Of a stretch of 64,000 nucleotides of DNA, positions 33,890 through 41,583 are shown one piece after another (the first letter of the stretch is position 1; the number at the start of each line of letters is the position of its first letter). A program made the position numbers and the translations under genes. Location of the stretch: NCBI RefSeq assembly GCF_025264685.1, contig NZ_CP073721.1, forward strand, positions 6,403,501-6,467,500. Reading direction: 5' to 3'. The notes beneath the pieces were generated by a model. It was not told the origin of the DNA and did no database searches. It worked only from the letters and a program-made list of their open reading frames with translations. The DNA is from Dactylosporangium roseum. GTDB taxonomy: Bacteria; Actinomycetota; Actinomycetes; Mycobacteriales; Micromonosporaceae.

Positions 33890-34621
33890 GTGTCCGAAAC
33901 GCCGCGCAACAACCCCAAGAAGGCGCTGCTCTCCGCGATCATCGCCGGCGCGCTGACGCTCGGCTTCGCCGGCATGATGGCGAAGTCGTGCGACACGCCG
34001 CCGAAGCACCAGGCCCAGCCGGCCAACCCGGCGCTCGAACTGGTCGACCAGTTCGCCTCCCGCCTGGTGCTGGGGCTGGAGACGGACGCCACGATGCAGT
34101 ACACCACCACCTCCGGCGTGGTCGTGATCGTGTCCCAGTCGTCGCCCCGCCGGGCGTACCGGAGCGGCGGGGTGACGTACATCTCGACCCCCGACGGCAC
34201 GTATCTGTGTCACACGGCACCCGCCCCGTCGCCCGCCAAGGGCAAGAAGGCCGCTCAGCCGTCCGTGAGCTGCCAGGAAGGGCCGGGGGTGGACTCCATG
34301 TCCCCGTCGCAGGCGAAGACGATCAGCGAGGCTTTCGGGGGCGAGTTCCTGGCCCCCGAGGCGGCCCTGGGGCGGCTGGCGACCATCGCGAACGGCGAGG
34401 GGGTGCGGACCGGCACCTCGAAGCGTGGCGACGCCCAGTGCGTGTCGGTGGCGGCGACCGGGCTGCGCACCGAGACGGCCTGCATCAATCCGGCGGGCCT
34501 GCTCGCCTACTTCGAGGGCACCACGGACGGCGGGAAGGCCACCCGGCTCGTCCTGGAGTACACGACCCCGAGCGTGACCGCCGAGGCCTTCGTGCCGCCG
34601 AGAACGACGGCCAAACCGTGA
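33890..34621 (+). CDS. Membrane-anchored protein of unknown function
   Basis: A 243-residue protein. A basic N-terminus is followed by a hydrophobic segment (residues 12-30), probably a membrane anchor; the following AKSC is not a canonical lipobox. The remainder is predicted extracytoplasmic, with four Cys residues that could form two disulfides (near LCHTA, VSCQEG, AQCVSV, TACINP). I recognise no family. The GTG start has no obvious ribosome binding site. The stop overlaps the start of the small zinc-ribbon gene (GTGA). Confidence 0.72.
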   Translation: MSETPRNNPKKALLSAIIAGALTLGFAGMMAKSCDTPPKHQAQPANPALELVDQFASRLVLGLETDATMQYTTTSGVVVIVSQSSPRRAYRSGGVTYISTPDGTYLCHTAPAPSPAKGKKAAQPSVSCQEGPGVDSMSPSQAKTISEAFGGEFLAPEAALGRLATIANGEGVRTGTSKRGDAQCVSVAATGLRTETACINPAGLLAYFEGTTDGGKATRLVLEYTTPSVTAEAFVPPRTTAKP

Positions 34622-34863
34622 CCCGACACGCCGTCGGCAAATCCTCCGCGGCCGGCGACGGCGGTGGCACGGTGACGGTCATGGAGCTCCACTGCGACAC
34701 CTGCGACCGGCTGCGACTCTTCGAGAAGCCCGTCTGCACCGACCACCCTCGTGCGACGTGTCCGGACCGGGCCTGCACGGCGTGCGGCGAGGCGATCGTG
34801 GTCGCGCCGGTGATCCTGCTGATGGACCGGCGCTCCCGGGTGCTCCTGCGCCGAGCGGCCTGA
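34618..34863 (+). CDS. Small putative zinc-ribbon protein
   Basis: An 81-residue protein starting at a GTG that overlaps the upstream stop. The middle has paired cysteines in the order CDTC, C-T-D-H, CPDRACTAC, enough ligands for one or two zinc knuckles, followed by a hydrophobic strand (AIVVAPVILLM) and a basic tail. ATG 34681 would give a shorter, perhaps more natural product of 60 residues. Function is unknown; coupling suggests it is made together with the membrane-anchored protein. Confidence 0.6.
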   Translation: MTRHAVGKSSAAGDGGGTVTVMELHCDTCDRLRLFEKPVCTDHPRATCPDRACTACGEAIVVAPVILLMDRRSRVLLRRAA

Positions 34864-34977
34864 ACGACCGTTCAGCTCCCGGCTGGTACCGCTCAGCGCA
34901 AAGCACTCCGGCATCTCATATAGACCCTGGACAATCCTTGGCACCTCCTTCCGGCACCCGACCAGAGGTGTGTGCCC

Positions 34978-35520
34978 ATGAAGTTCCGGCGCCTCGGCGT
35001 CCCCGTCGCCGTCCTGTTCCTGACCCTCGGTCTCGCCGCGGCTCCCGCGGCGGCGGCCGCCCCCGCCGACAAGCCCGCCGTGATGTCGAGCTGGTCACAG
35101 CCCACCGCCACCAGCTTCAGCGCCTGGAACGCCGCCCGGCGGAACCAGGGCGCATGGGCCGCGTACGGCTTCGACTGGTCCACCGACTCCTGCTCGACCA
35201 GCCCCGACCAGCCGCTCGGCTTCGACTTCCGGCTCCCCTGCCAGCGCCACGACTTCGGCTACCGCAACTACAAGGCGATCGGCCGGTTCCCGGCGAACAA
35301 GGGCCGCGTCGACGACAGCTTCTACCACGACCTCAAGGCCAGGTGCGCGGCCTACAACAGGTTCGTGCGGCCGGCCTGCACCAGCCTCGCGTGGACCTAC
35401 TACCAGGCCGTCGTCGCGTTCGGCGACGTCGTGCTGAGCGACGCCCAGTTGCAGCGCGCCGCCGACCTCAAGGAACGCGGCGAACTCGCCGCCGTCAAGG
35501 CCGCCCGCGGCGATCGATGA
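34978..35520 (+). CDS. Secreted prokaryotic phospholipase A2
   Basis: A 180-residue protein with a clear signal peptide (MKFRRLGVPVAVLFLTLGL, cleaved after an Ala-rich stretch ending near residue 29). The mature part carries the bacterial/fungal PLA2 signature: CQRHDFGYRNY with the catalytic His-Asp pair, preceded by the GFDWSTDSCS calcium-loop region and followed by DDSFYHDLKARC. Four Cys residues fit two disulfides. It would hydrolyse the sn-2 ester of phospholipids outside the cell. The upstream AGAGG and ATG at 34978 support this start. It is monocistronic and ends in a strong hairpin. Confidence 0.88.
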   Translation: MKFRRLGVPVAVLFLTLGLAAAPAAAAAPADKPAVMSSWSQPTATSFSAWNAARRNQGAWAAYGFDWSTDSCSTSPDQPLGFDFRLPCQRHDFGYRNYKAIGRFPANKGRVDDSFYHDLKARCAAYNRFVRPACTSLAWTYYQAVVAFGDVVLSDAQLQRAADLKERGELAAVKAARGDR

Positions 35521-35528
35521 GAACGTGC

Positions 35529-35559
35529 GGAAAGGGGGCCCCGAGAGGCCCCCTTTTCC
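35529..35559. terminator. Bidirectional terminator between PLA2 gene and ctaF
   Basis: GGAAAGGGGGCC (35529-35540) pairs with GGCCCCCTTTTCC (35547-35559), with one bulged base, around CCGAGA. The right arm gives a T-run for the plus strand, and the left arm gives T residues for the minus strand. Confidence 0.85.
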
Positions 35560-35569
35560 CAGGTCACGC

Positions 35570-36013
35570 CTAGTGCTCGGCGCCCCGGCGGGAACCGGTG
35601 TAGTACTCGAACATCAGGCCGCACGTGGCGACCAGCACCGCCAGCAGGCCGACCGCCACCAGCCACCACTGATTGAAGCCGAGGCCCAGGCTCGCGATCA
35701 TCGCGGAGAGCGCCAGGCCGAACGGCCAGTAGCTGCCCGGGCTGAAGAAGCCCAGGTCACCGGCGCCCTCGGCGATCTCCGCGTCGGCCCGGTCCTCCGG
35801 ACGCGGCTCGATGCGCCGCGAGATCATCCACAGCGCGCTGCCGACCATCGTCAGCAGCAGGCCCGACAGGATCAGCGCGACGACGCCGATCCACTCGATG
35901 CCACGGTGCCCGGCCTGCTCGGGCGACGCCACGTCGGTCCACCAGGCGTAAAGGGCCGCCATCGCGAACAGGAACACCGCGAGGACGAAGAAAAGACGCC
36001 CTTCAGACTTCAT
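35570..36013 (-). CDS. ctaF: Cytochrome c oxidase subunit IV (actinobacterial)
   Basis: A 147-residue membrane protein with four hydrophobic helices in two pairs (residues 7-25 and 40-65; 100-118 and 122-140), the pattern of actinobacterial CtaF. The SPGSYWPFGLA segment before the second pair is typical. It is a small structural subunit of the aa3 oxidase. It starts 16 nt after the ctaC stop and is cotranscribed with it. The ctaD gene that separates these two in Streptomyces is absent here, as in Mycobacterium. Confidence 0.92.
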   Translation of the reverse strand: MKSEGRLFFVLAVFLFAMAALYAWWTDVASPEQAGHRGIEWIGVVALILSGLLLTMVGSALWMISRRIEPRPEDRADAEIAEGAGDLGFFSPGSYWPFGLALSAMIASLGLGFNQWWLVAVGLLAVLVATCGLMFEYYTGSRRGAEH

Positions 36014-36029
36014 CGCCGTTCGCCCTTTC

Positions 36030-36908
36030 TCAGCTCGAGGACCGCTTGGTGCGGTCGGTGTCGAACGGGTGGGTCGTCGTCGCGTAGCCGTTGTTCGGGA
36101 AGCCCAACTGTGCGAGCGCCTCGGGCGTGCTCCGACCGGCCGTGCGCAGCTCCAGGTACTGCTGGTACTGCGCCGGCGTGACGACCCGCATCTCGAAGTT
36201 CATCATCGAGTGATACGTGCCGCACAGCTCCGCGCACCGGCCGACGTACGCGCCCTGCGCGTTGTCCTTGAGCCGGATCTCGAACTTGTTCTCCACACCG
36301 GGGATGACGTCCCGCTTGAACAGGATGTCCGGCACCCAGAACGAGTGGATGACGTCTTTCGAGTTCTCCCTGAACTGCACCGACTTGCCCGCCGGCAGCA
36401 CCAGGATCGGGATGTAGTCGTCGGCGCCGACCTCGGTGATCGGGTTGCCGGCCGGCCCCTTGCTGTCGCTGTGGACGAACTGCCAGTTCCACTTCGAGGC
36501 GATCACCTCGACGCGGACGTCCGGGTTCTTCGACAGGCGGTCCACGTCGGTCTGGATGATCGCGGTGTAAAAGAACAGCACGGCGATGACCACGAACGGC
36601 GCCACCGTGTAGAGGATCTCGAACGGCATGTTGTAGCGCGTCTGCGGCGGCAGCTCGTCGCCCCGCTTCCGGTAGCGCACCACGCACCAGAAGATCAGGC
36701 CCCAGACGAAGACGCCGACGGCGAGCGCCGCGACGACCGACCCGATCCACAGGTCATACATCCGGTCACCCTGCTCGGTGATGCCCTTCGGCCATCCGAA
36801 CCCGTGGAACGTGTCCTCGATGGAGCAACCGGCGAGCAGGGTCGTCACCCCGACGGCCGAGACGGCGAGCCCAACGGCGCGCGCGGGGCTCAAACCTCTT
36901 GAGACCAC
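36030..36908 (-). CDS. ctaC: Cytochrome c oxidase subunit II
   Basis: A 292-residue lipoprotein. The signal peptide ends in the lipobox LLAGC near residue 27. Two transmembrane helices follow (about residues 50-75 and 95-115). The periplasmic domain has aromatic-rich KWNWQF and the CuA-binding motif CAELCGTYHSMM with both Cys, His and Met. It accepts electrons from QcrC. The GTG at 36908 follows GGAGGCAGGAG; the longer open frame upstream lacks a signal peptide. Confidence 0.95.
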   Translation of the reverse strand: MVSRGLSPARAVGLAVSAVGVTTLLAGCSIEDTFHGFGWPKGITEQGDRMYDLWIGSVVAALAVGVFVWGLIFWCVVRYRKRGDELPPQTRYNMPFEILYTVAPFVVIAVLFFYTAIIQTDVDRLSKNPDVRVEVIASKWNWQFVHSDSKGPAGNPITEVGADDYIPILVLPAGKSVQFRENSKDVIHSFWVPDILFKRDVIPGVENKFEIRLKDNAQGAYVGRCAELCGTYHSMMNFEMRVVTPAQYQQYLELRTAGRSTPEALAQLGFPNNGYATTTHPFDTDRTKRSSS

Positions 36909-37052
36909 CTGCTCCTGCCTCCTTAGCAGCGCCGTGCGGCGGGTCCCGGAGCTTCTTCCGGTAGCTTCGCACGGCAAGCCTCACCAACGCTGGCGAGCGT
37001 ACTCGACCATGTGCGGTCCGCCCGGCTTGGGGTGGCCGTGTCCGGCTCGCGA

Positions 37053-37058
37053 TACCGT
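37053..37058 (+). promoter_or_regulatory. Candidate -10 box, leaderless desulfurase gene
   Basis: TACCGT lies 7 nt before the GTG at 37066. No ribosome binding site is present. Confidence 0.45.
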
Positions 37059-37065
37059 TGCGCGC

Positions 37066-38154
37066 GTGGGCGTCTACTTCGACTCAGCCACCGCCACACC
37101 CCCGCATCCCGTTGCGCGGCAAGCGTTTCTGGCCGCGGCGGACGAGGGATGGGCCGATCCGGGCAAGCTCTACACGCAGGCCCGCAGGGCGCGGCAACTC
37201 CTCGACGCCGCTCGCGAGGCGACCGCCGCGATCCTGGCCGTGCGCCCTGATGAGCTGCATTTCACCGCCGGCGGCGCCGACGCGGTGCGGCACGCCGTCG
37301 CCGGCACCCGCCGGGCCCGCGGGCGGCGGCTCGTCGTACATTCCGCCGTGGAGCATTCCGCCCTCATCGAGGCGGCCGGCGACGACGCCGTCGGCGTGCC
37401 GGTGTCGGTGACCGGACGCGTCGACCTCGAGGCCCTGCGAACCGCGGTGAATTCGCCGGAAGTGGCCATGGCGGCGGTTCAGAGCGCGAATCATGAGGTT
37501 GGGACGGTCCAGCCCGTGGAGGCCGCCGCCGGGCTCTGCGCCGAGGCGGGGGTGCCGCTGCTGGTCGACGCCGCCCAGTCGATCGGCCGGATGGCGCTGC
37601 CCACGGGCTGGTCCCTCCTGGCCGGCAGCGCCCGCAAGTGGGGCGGGCCGGCCGGTGTCGGCGTGCTCGCCGCGCGCAAGGGCACCCGCTGGGAGCCGGT
37701 GTGGGACGGCCCGGTCGACGTGCCGGCGATCGTGGCCGCGGCCGCGTCGCTGCGAGCGGTCATCGACGAGGCGGCGGTCGAGTCGGCCCGGCAGCGCGCC
37801 CTGGTCGACGAGATCCGCCGGACCGTGGCGGCGACCGTGCCGGACGTGGAGGTGGTCGGCGAGCCGGACGAGCGGCTGCCGCACATCGTCACGTTCTCCT
37901 GTCTCTACGTCGACGGCGAGGTGCTGCTGCACGCCCTCGACCGGGCCGGCTTCGCCGTGTCGTCGGGCTCGGCGTGCACCGCCGACACGCTCCGGCCCTC
38001 GCACGTCCTGGCCGCGATGGGCGTGCTCACCCACGGCAACGTCCGGGTGTCGCTGCACCGCGACGTGTCGGGCGAGGACGTGCGCCGGTTCCTCGCCGTG
38101 TTGCCGTCGGTCGTCGGGTCGGCGCGGGCGGAGGCGGGGGTGGCGGGCCTGTGA
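37066..38154 (+). CDS. Cysteine desulfurase family protein (NifS/IscS-like)
   Basis: A 362-residue class V aminotransferase-fold enzyme. The start YFDSATATPPHP matches the family N-terminus. PLP-contact residues appear in QSANHEVGTVQP and LLVDAAQSIGRM; the Schiff-base Lys is in GSARKWGGPAG, and the catalytic Cys is in SGSACTADTLRPSHVL. It would release sulfur from cysteine as a persulfide. The region before the Lys is shorter than in IscS. The frame extends upstream, but GTG 37066 gives the family start. The next gene, a TusA-like protein, overlaps the stop (GTGA), indicating a sulfur relay. Confidence 0.9.
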   Translation: MGVYFDSATATPPHPVARQAFLAAADEGWADPGKLYTQARRARQLLDAAREATAAILAVRPDELHFTAGGADAVRHAVAGTRRARGRRLVVHSAVEHSALIEAAGDDAVGVPVSVTGRVDLEALRTAVNSPEVAMAAVQSANHEVGTVQPVEAAAGLCAEAGVPLLVDAAQSIGRMALPTGWSLLAGSARKWGGPAGVGVLAARKGTRWEPVWDGPVDVPAIVAAAASLRAVIDEAAVESARQRALVDEIRRTVAATVPDVEVVGEPDERLPHIVTFSCLYVDGEVLLHALDRAGFAVSSGSACTADTLRPSHVLAAMGVLTHGNVRVSLHRDVSGEDVRRFLAVLPSVVGSARAEAGVAGL

Positions 38155-38369
38155 GGCTCGTCGTCGACGCGCGCGGCAAGCGCTGCCCGCTGCCGGTCAT
38201 CATGCTGGCGAAGCTGGCCGGCGGGCAGCCACCCGGCACGGTGATCGAGGTGCTGGCCGACGACCCGGCGGCGGCCGTCGACATCCCGGCGTGGTGCCGG
38301 ATGCGCGGTCACACGTTCGTGTCGACCGACGGAGACCGGCACACCGTCCGCCTGCGCGATCACGAGTAG
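38151..38369 (+). CDS. TusA-family sulfurtransferase
   Basis: A 72-residue protein of the TusA/SirA fold. The signature RCPLPVIMLAKL, with the sulfur-accepting Cys in CPxP, is near the N-terminus, followed by LADDPAAAVDIPAWCRMRGH. It would take persulfide sulfur from the coupled cysteine desulfurase and hand it to an acceptor such as a tRNA-thiolation or cofactor pathway; the acceptor is not in the window. The GTG start overlaps the desulfurase stop. Confidence 0.88.
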   Translation: MRLVVDARGKRCPLPVIMLAKLAGGQPPGTVIEVLADDPAAAVDIPAWCRMRGHTFVSTDGDRHTVRLRDHE

Positions 38370-38497
38370 CGCGGTCGGGCGGCTCGGCCACGGTCTCATG
38401 ATCGCGCAGTCGAGCCCAACGACTCGGTGCCAACTCGGGCAATCCAGACAATTCGGGCGCGGGCCGTCGCCGCCGGGCGCACCGGTCGGCGCGCGTT

Positions 38498-38548
38498 CCG
38501 CCGCAATCCGCCGCCAGGCTGCCACGCCGCCGCAATCCGCCGCCAGGC
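38498..38548. repeat. Tandem duplication, 22-nt identical units
   Basis: CCGCCGCAATCCGCCGCCAG occurs at 38498 and again at 38527, a 29-bp period. The flank of palindrome copy 2 (25087-25108) has one unit, so this copy was duplicated locally. Confidence 0.8.
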
Positions 38549-38557
38549 CGCTCGATC

Positions 38558-38615
38558 CCATGATCATGGGAAAGATGTGGCTGCCCCGATAGCCACATCC
38601 TTCCCATGATCATGG
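38558..38615. repeat. Palindromic intergenic repeat, copy 3 (intact with flank)
   Basis: Arms of 25 nt pair with one mismatch around GCCCCGAT. Its right flank runs uninterrupted to about 38751 and serves as reference for the copy split by the insertion sequence. Confidence 0.9.
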
Positions 38616-38834
38616 AGTCGCCCGGACCGGAACGCGCCGTCCCGGGTCCAGCGGCGATCATGAGCGACAGCCACCGCCCGCACGACTGTGCGTCACCGTC
38701 CCGTAGCGCAACACCGGGGTGGACGGACGACCGCACGGCCGAACTTCGCAGCCTTGCCTGATCATGGAGTCGCCGGAACGCGCCGCCCGGGTCCGGCGGC
38801 GACCGCCCGGACCCGGCGGAGAGCGAGCCGGTCG

Positions 38835-39815
38835 TCAGGCGGGCAGGTGTGCCCGGATCTCCTCGGCGGCCAGGTCACCGTACGACTCGGAGATGCGCTT
38901 GGTGAACTCGTCGGCCACGACGGAGTACTCCTGGGGGCCGACCGTCTCCAGGACGAGCGCCGCGATCATCGAGCCGACCTGGGCGGCCCGCTCCAGGCTC
39001 AGGCCCCACGACAGGGCGGCGAAGAAGCCGGCACGGAAGCCGTCGCCGACGCCGGTCGGGTCGTAGGCCTGGACGCCCTTGATCACCGGCACGGTGATCT
39101 CGCCGTCGACCTCCCGGCCCCGGATGACGACGCCGTCCTTGCCCAGCGTGGTGACCAGGATGCCGACCTGGTCGAGCAGCGCCTGGGTGGTGAGGCCGGC
39201 CTTCGACTCGAGCAGCTCCTTCTCGTAGTCGTTGGTGAGCAGGTAGGCCGCGCCGCCGACGAGCTTGCGGATCTCCTCGCCGGACATGCGGGCGATCTGC
39301 TGGGAGAAGTCGGCGGCGAACGGGATGCCCAGCTCACGGGCCTCCTCGGTGTGCCGGACCATGGCGACCGGGTCGTTGGCGCTGACCAGCAGCAGGTCGA
39401 CGCCGCCGATCCGCTGGTGGACGGGGTGCAGCTCGATGTTGCGGGACTCGGACATGGCGCCCGCGTAGAAGGAGGCGATCTGGTTCATGTCGTCGTCGGT
39501 GGTGCACACGAACCGGGCGGTGTGGGCGATCTCGCTCATGTAGACCGAGTCGCAGTCGACCCCGTGCCGGGTCAGCCAGCTACGGTAGTCGGCGAAGTCC
39601 GCGCCGACCGCGCCGACCAGGATCGGGCGCAGGCCCAGCAGACCCATGCCGAAGGCGATGTTTCCGGCGACGCCACCCCGCCGGACGGTGAGGTCGTCCA
39701 CCAGGAACGACAGCGACACCTTGTGCAGTTGGTCGGCCAGGAGCTGCTCGGCGAAGCGGCCCGGGAAGTGCATCAGGTGATCGGTCGCGATCGAGCCGGT
39801 GACGACGATCTTCAT
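38835..39815 (-). CDS. PfkB-family carbohydrate/adenosine kinase
   Basis: A 326-residue ribokinase-fold enzyme. The N-terminus (IVVTGSIATDHL) and the glycine-rich substrate segment (RRGGVAGNIAFGMGLLG) are typical, and the catalytic Asp/anion-hole motif appears as DPTGVGDGFRAGFF near residue 275. It is close in type and position to M. tuberculosis AdoK (Rv2202c, from memory), a bacterial adenosine kinase of the PfkB family. Substrate remains inferred. ATG 39815 follows AGAGG; the upstream open frame is unsupported. Confidence 0.85.
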   Translation of the reverse strand: MKIVVTGSIATDHLMHFPGRFAEQLLADQLHKVSLSFLVDDLTVRRGGVAGNIAFGMGLLGLRPILVGAVGADFADYRSWLTRHGVDCDSVYMSEIAHTARFVCTTDDDMNQIASFYAGAMSESRNIELHPVHQRIGGVDLLLVSANDPVAMVRHTEEARELGIPFAADFSQQIARMSGEEIRKLVGGAAYLLTNDYEKELLESKAGLTTQALLDQVGILVTTLGKDGVVIRGREVDGEITVPVIKGVQAYDPTGVGDGFRAGFFAALSWGLSLERAAQVGSMIAALVLETVGPQEYSVVADEFTKRISESYGDLAAEEIRAHLPA

Positions 39816-39880
39816 GAAAACCTCTGGGAGTCGGGGCGACAGGAACGACAGCCCAGACAGCCTACCGATGCCCGACACAC

Positions 39881-39914
39881 AAAAGCCGCCCCCCGTTCAT
39901 CCCGGGGAGCGGCT
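39881..39914 (-). terminator. Rho-independent terminator of erpA
   Basis: On the minus strand AGCCGCTCCCCGGG and GGGGGGCGGCT pair with one mismatch and are followed by TTTT (39884-39881). It separates erpA from the downstream kinase gene. Confidence 0.8.
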
Positions 39915-39946
39915 CGCGTGATGAGTCCTGATCGAACTCCCGGTGC

Positions 39947-40315
39947 CTAGTGGAACGAGTCGCCGCAGGCGCACGAGCCCTGCGCGTTGGGGTTGTCGAT
40001 GGTGAAGCCCTGGGCGTCGATGCGGTCGGCGAAGTCGATCGTCGCACCGGTGAGGTATGGCACGCTCATGCGGTCCACGACGACCTCGAAGCCGTCGTAG
40101 GTGCTGACCTTGTCCCCGTCGAGCGAACGCTCGTCGAAGAACAACTGGTAGCGCAGGCCGGAACAACCGCCGGGCTGCACCGCGACGCGCAGCCGGAGGT
40201 CGTCACGGCCCTCCTGCTCGAGCAGGCCCTTCACCTTGAGGGCGGCATCCGTGGTGAGGCCGATGCCGGCCGGGTTGTCCGTCTGAACGGGCTCGGCAAG
40301 CTGCGAAGCGGTCAC
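39947..40315 (-). CDS. erpA: Iron-sulfur cluster insertion protein (A-type carrier)
   Basis: A 122-residue A-type Fe-S carrier. The three conserved cysteines are present: one in GGCSGLRYQ and two in GSCACGDSFH at the C-terminus. It accepts clusters and passes them to apoproteins; lipoyl synthase and quinolinate synthase in this window are possible clients. GTG 40315 has GGGAG 8 nt upstream; the TTG 6 nt further up is too near that site. A good terminator follows. Confidence 0.92.
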   Translation of the reverse strand: MTASQLAEPVQTDNPAGIGLTTDAALKVKGLLEQEGRDDLRLRVAVQPGGCSGLRYQLFFDERSLDGDKVSTYDGFEVVVDRMSVPYLTGATIDFADRIDAQGFTIDNPNAQGSCACGDSFH

Positions 40316-40408
40316 GATCAAAGCTCCCTGCGGTGATGTCTACAGTTCCACCGGTGCCAACACCGCGACTCCCGATGGCATTCCCTCCTCATAGTGACAC
40401 GGTTTCTG

Positions 40409-41527
40409 CTAGCGGCTCCACTGCCTGGCCAGGCGTCCGCCGAGCGCACGCAGGCCGTCGGCGGGTCGGGAGAGCGCTTCCTCGACGCTCTGGAAGTGCT
40501 CGACCAGTGAGTGGGACTCGGTGACGCCGATCGAGGCGGCCTCCCGGCGGCCCGCGGCGATCCGGCCGGCGACGACCACGCAGGGCACGCCGCGGTCTCG
40601 TGCGGCGCTCGCCACACCCGCCACGACCTTCCCGCGCAGCGACTGCTCGTCGAACGAACCCTCGCCGGTGACGACCAGGCCGGCCGCATCCAGTTCCCCG
40701 TCCAGGCGGGTGAGCCGCCGGACCAGCCCGATGCCCGACTCGATCCGCCCGCCCATCGCCAGCAGCGCGGCGCCCAGGCCGCCGGCCGCACCCGCGCCGG
40801 GCAGGTCGGCGAGGCCATCGGGGGCGGTCGGCAGCGCGGCCAGCACACCCGCGAAGCGGCTCAGCGCGCCGTCGAGCAGGAACACGTCCTCCCGGCCGGC
40901 GCCCTTCTGCGGGCCGAAGATGGCGCTGGCGCCGTGCAGGCCGATCAGCGGGTTGTCGACGTCGGTCGCGGCGATCAGCACGGCGTCACGCAGCCGGGGC
41001 ACGCCGCCCAGCGCCGCGCAGGCGGCCAGCGCCGCGCCGCCGTAGGGCAGGGCGTACCCGGCCCCGTCCAGCGGCGCCGCGCCGAGTGCGGCCAGCAGGC
41101 CGGCGCCGGCGTCGTTCGTACCGCTGCCGCCGAGACCGACCACGACGGTGCGCGCGCCGGCCTCCACCGCGGCGAGCAGCAGCGTGCCCAGGCCGAAGCT
41201 GGTGGTGTGTTTCGGATCACGTTCGCCCGGGGCGAGCAGGTGCAGGCCGCACGCCTCCGCACTCTCCACGTAGGCGGTGTCGCCGTCGAGCAGCACGTGG
41301 CCCTCGACCGGCCGGCCCAGCGGGTCGGTGGTCGGGACGGTGAGCAGCTCGGCCGACGGCAGCGCGGCGGCCAGCACCGCCAGGAACCCCGGCCCGCCGT
41401 CCGACAGCGGCCGCAGTACCACCGAATCGTCCGGCTTCACGGCGCGCCACCCCTCGGCGAACGCCTCCGCGGCCGAGACCGCCGAAATGGTGCCGGCGAA
41501 TTTATCGGGGCAGACCAGGACACGCAT
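40409..41527 (-). CDS. Glycerate kinase (GlxK/GarK family)
   Basis: A 372-residue glycerate kinase. It starts MRVLVCPDKFAGTISA, the family N-terminus, and contains SDGGPGF, GLGGSGTNDAGAG, ATDVDNPL, FGPQKGA and late GEGSFDEQS, all characteristic. It phosphorylates glycerate, feeding photorespiratory-type or serine carbon into glycolysis. ATG 41527 is favoured over longer forms. CACAAT lies 6 nt upstream on the minus strand, a weak -10 candidate. It is divergent from nadA, with 56 nt between starts. Confidence 0.92.
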   Translation of the reverse strand: MRVLVCPDKFAGTISAVSAAEAFAEGWRAVKPDDSVVLRPLSDGGPGFLAVLAAALPSAELLTVPTTDPLGRPVEGHVLLDGDTAYVESAEACGLHLLAPGERDPKHTTSFGLGTLLLAAVEAGARTVVVGLGGSGTNDAGAGLLAALGAAPLDGAGYALPYGGAALAACAALGGVPRLRDAVLIAATDVDNPLIGLHGASAIFGPQKGAGREDVFLLDGALSRFAGVLAALPTAPDGLADLPGAGAAGGLGAALLAMGGRIESGIGLVRRLTRLDGELDAAGLVVTGEGSFDEQSLRGKVVAGVASAARDRGVPCVVVAGRIAAGRREAASIGVTESHSLVEHFQSVEEALSRPADGLRALGGRLARQWSR

Positions 41528-41583
41528 CCGGCCATTGTGCACGTCACAATGCCCGCCGTTACCGGGCATGGGACCATCGAGGG

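Larger units (their letters stand above)
38370..38834. other. 465-bp gene-free gap packed with repeats
   Basis: No gene is seen. In order it holds a 29-bp-period tandem duplication (38498-38548), palindrome copy 3 (38558-38615), its conserved right flank (38616-38751), and a second partial copy of that flank (about 38759-38805). Open frames here have no conserved features. Confidence 0.75.
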
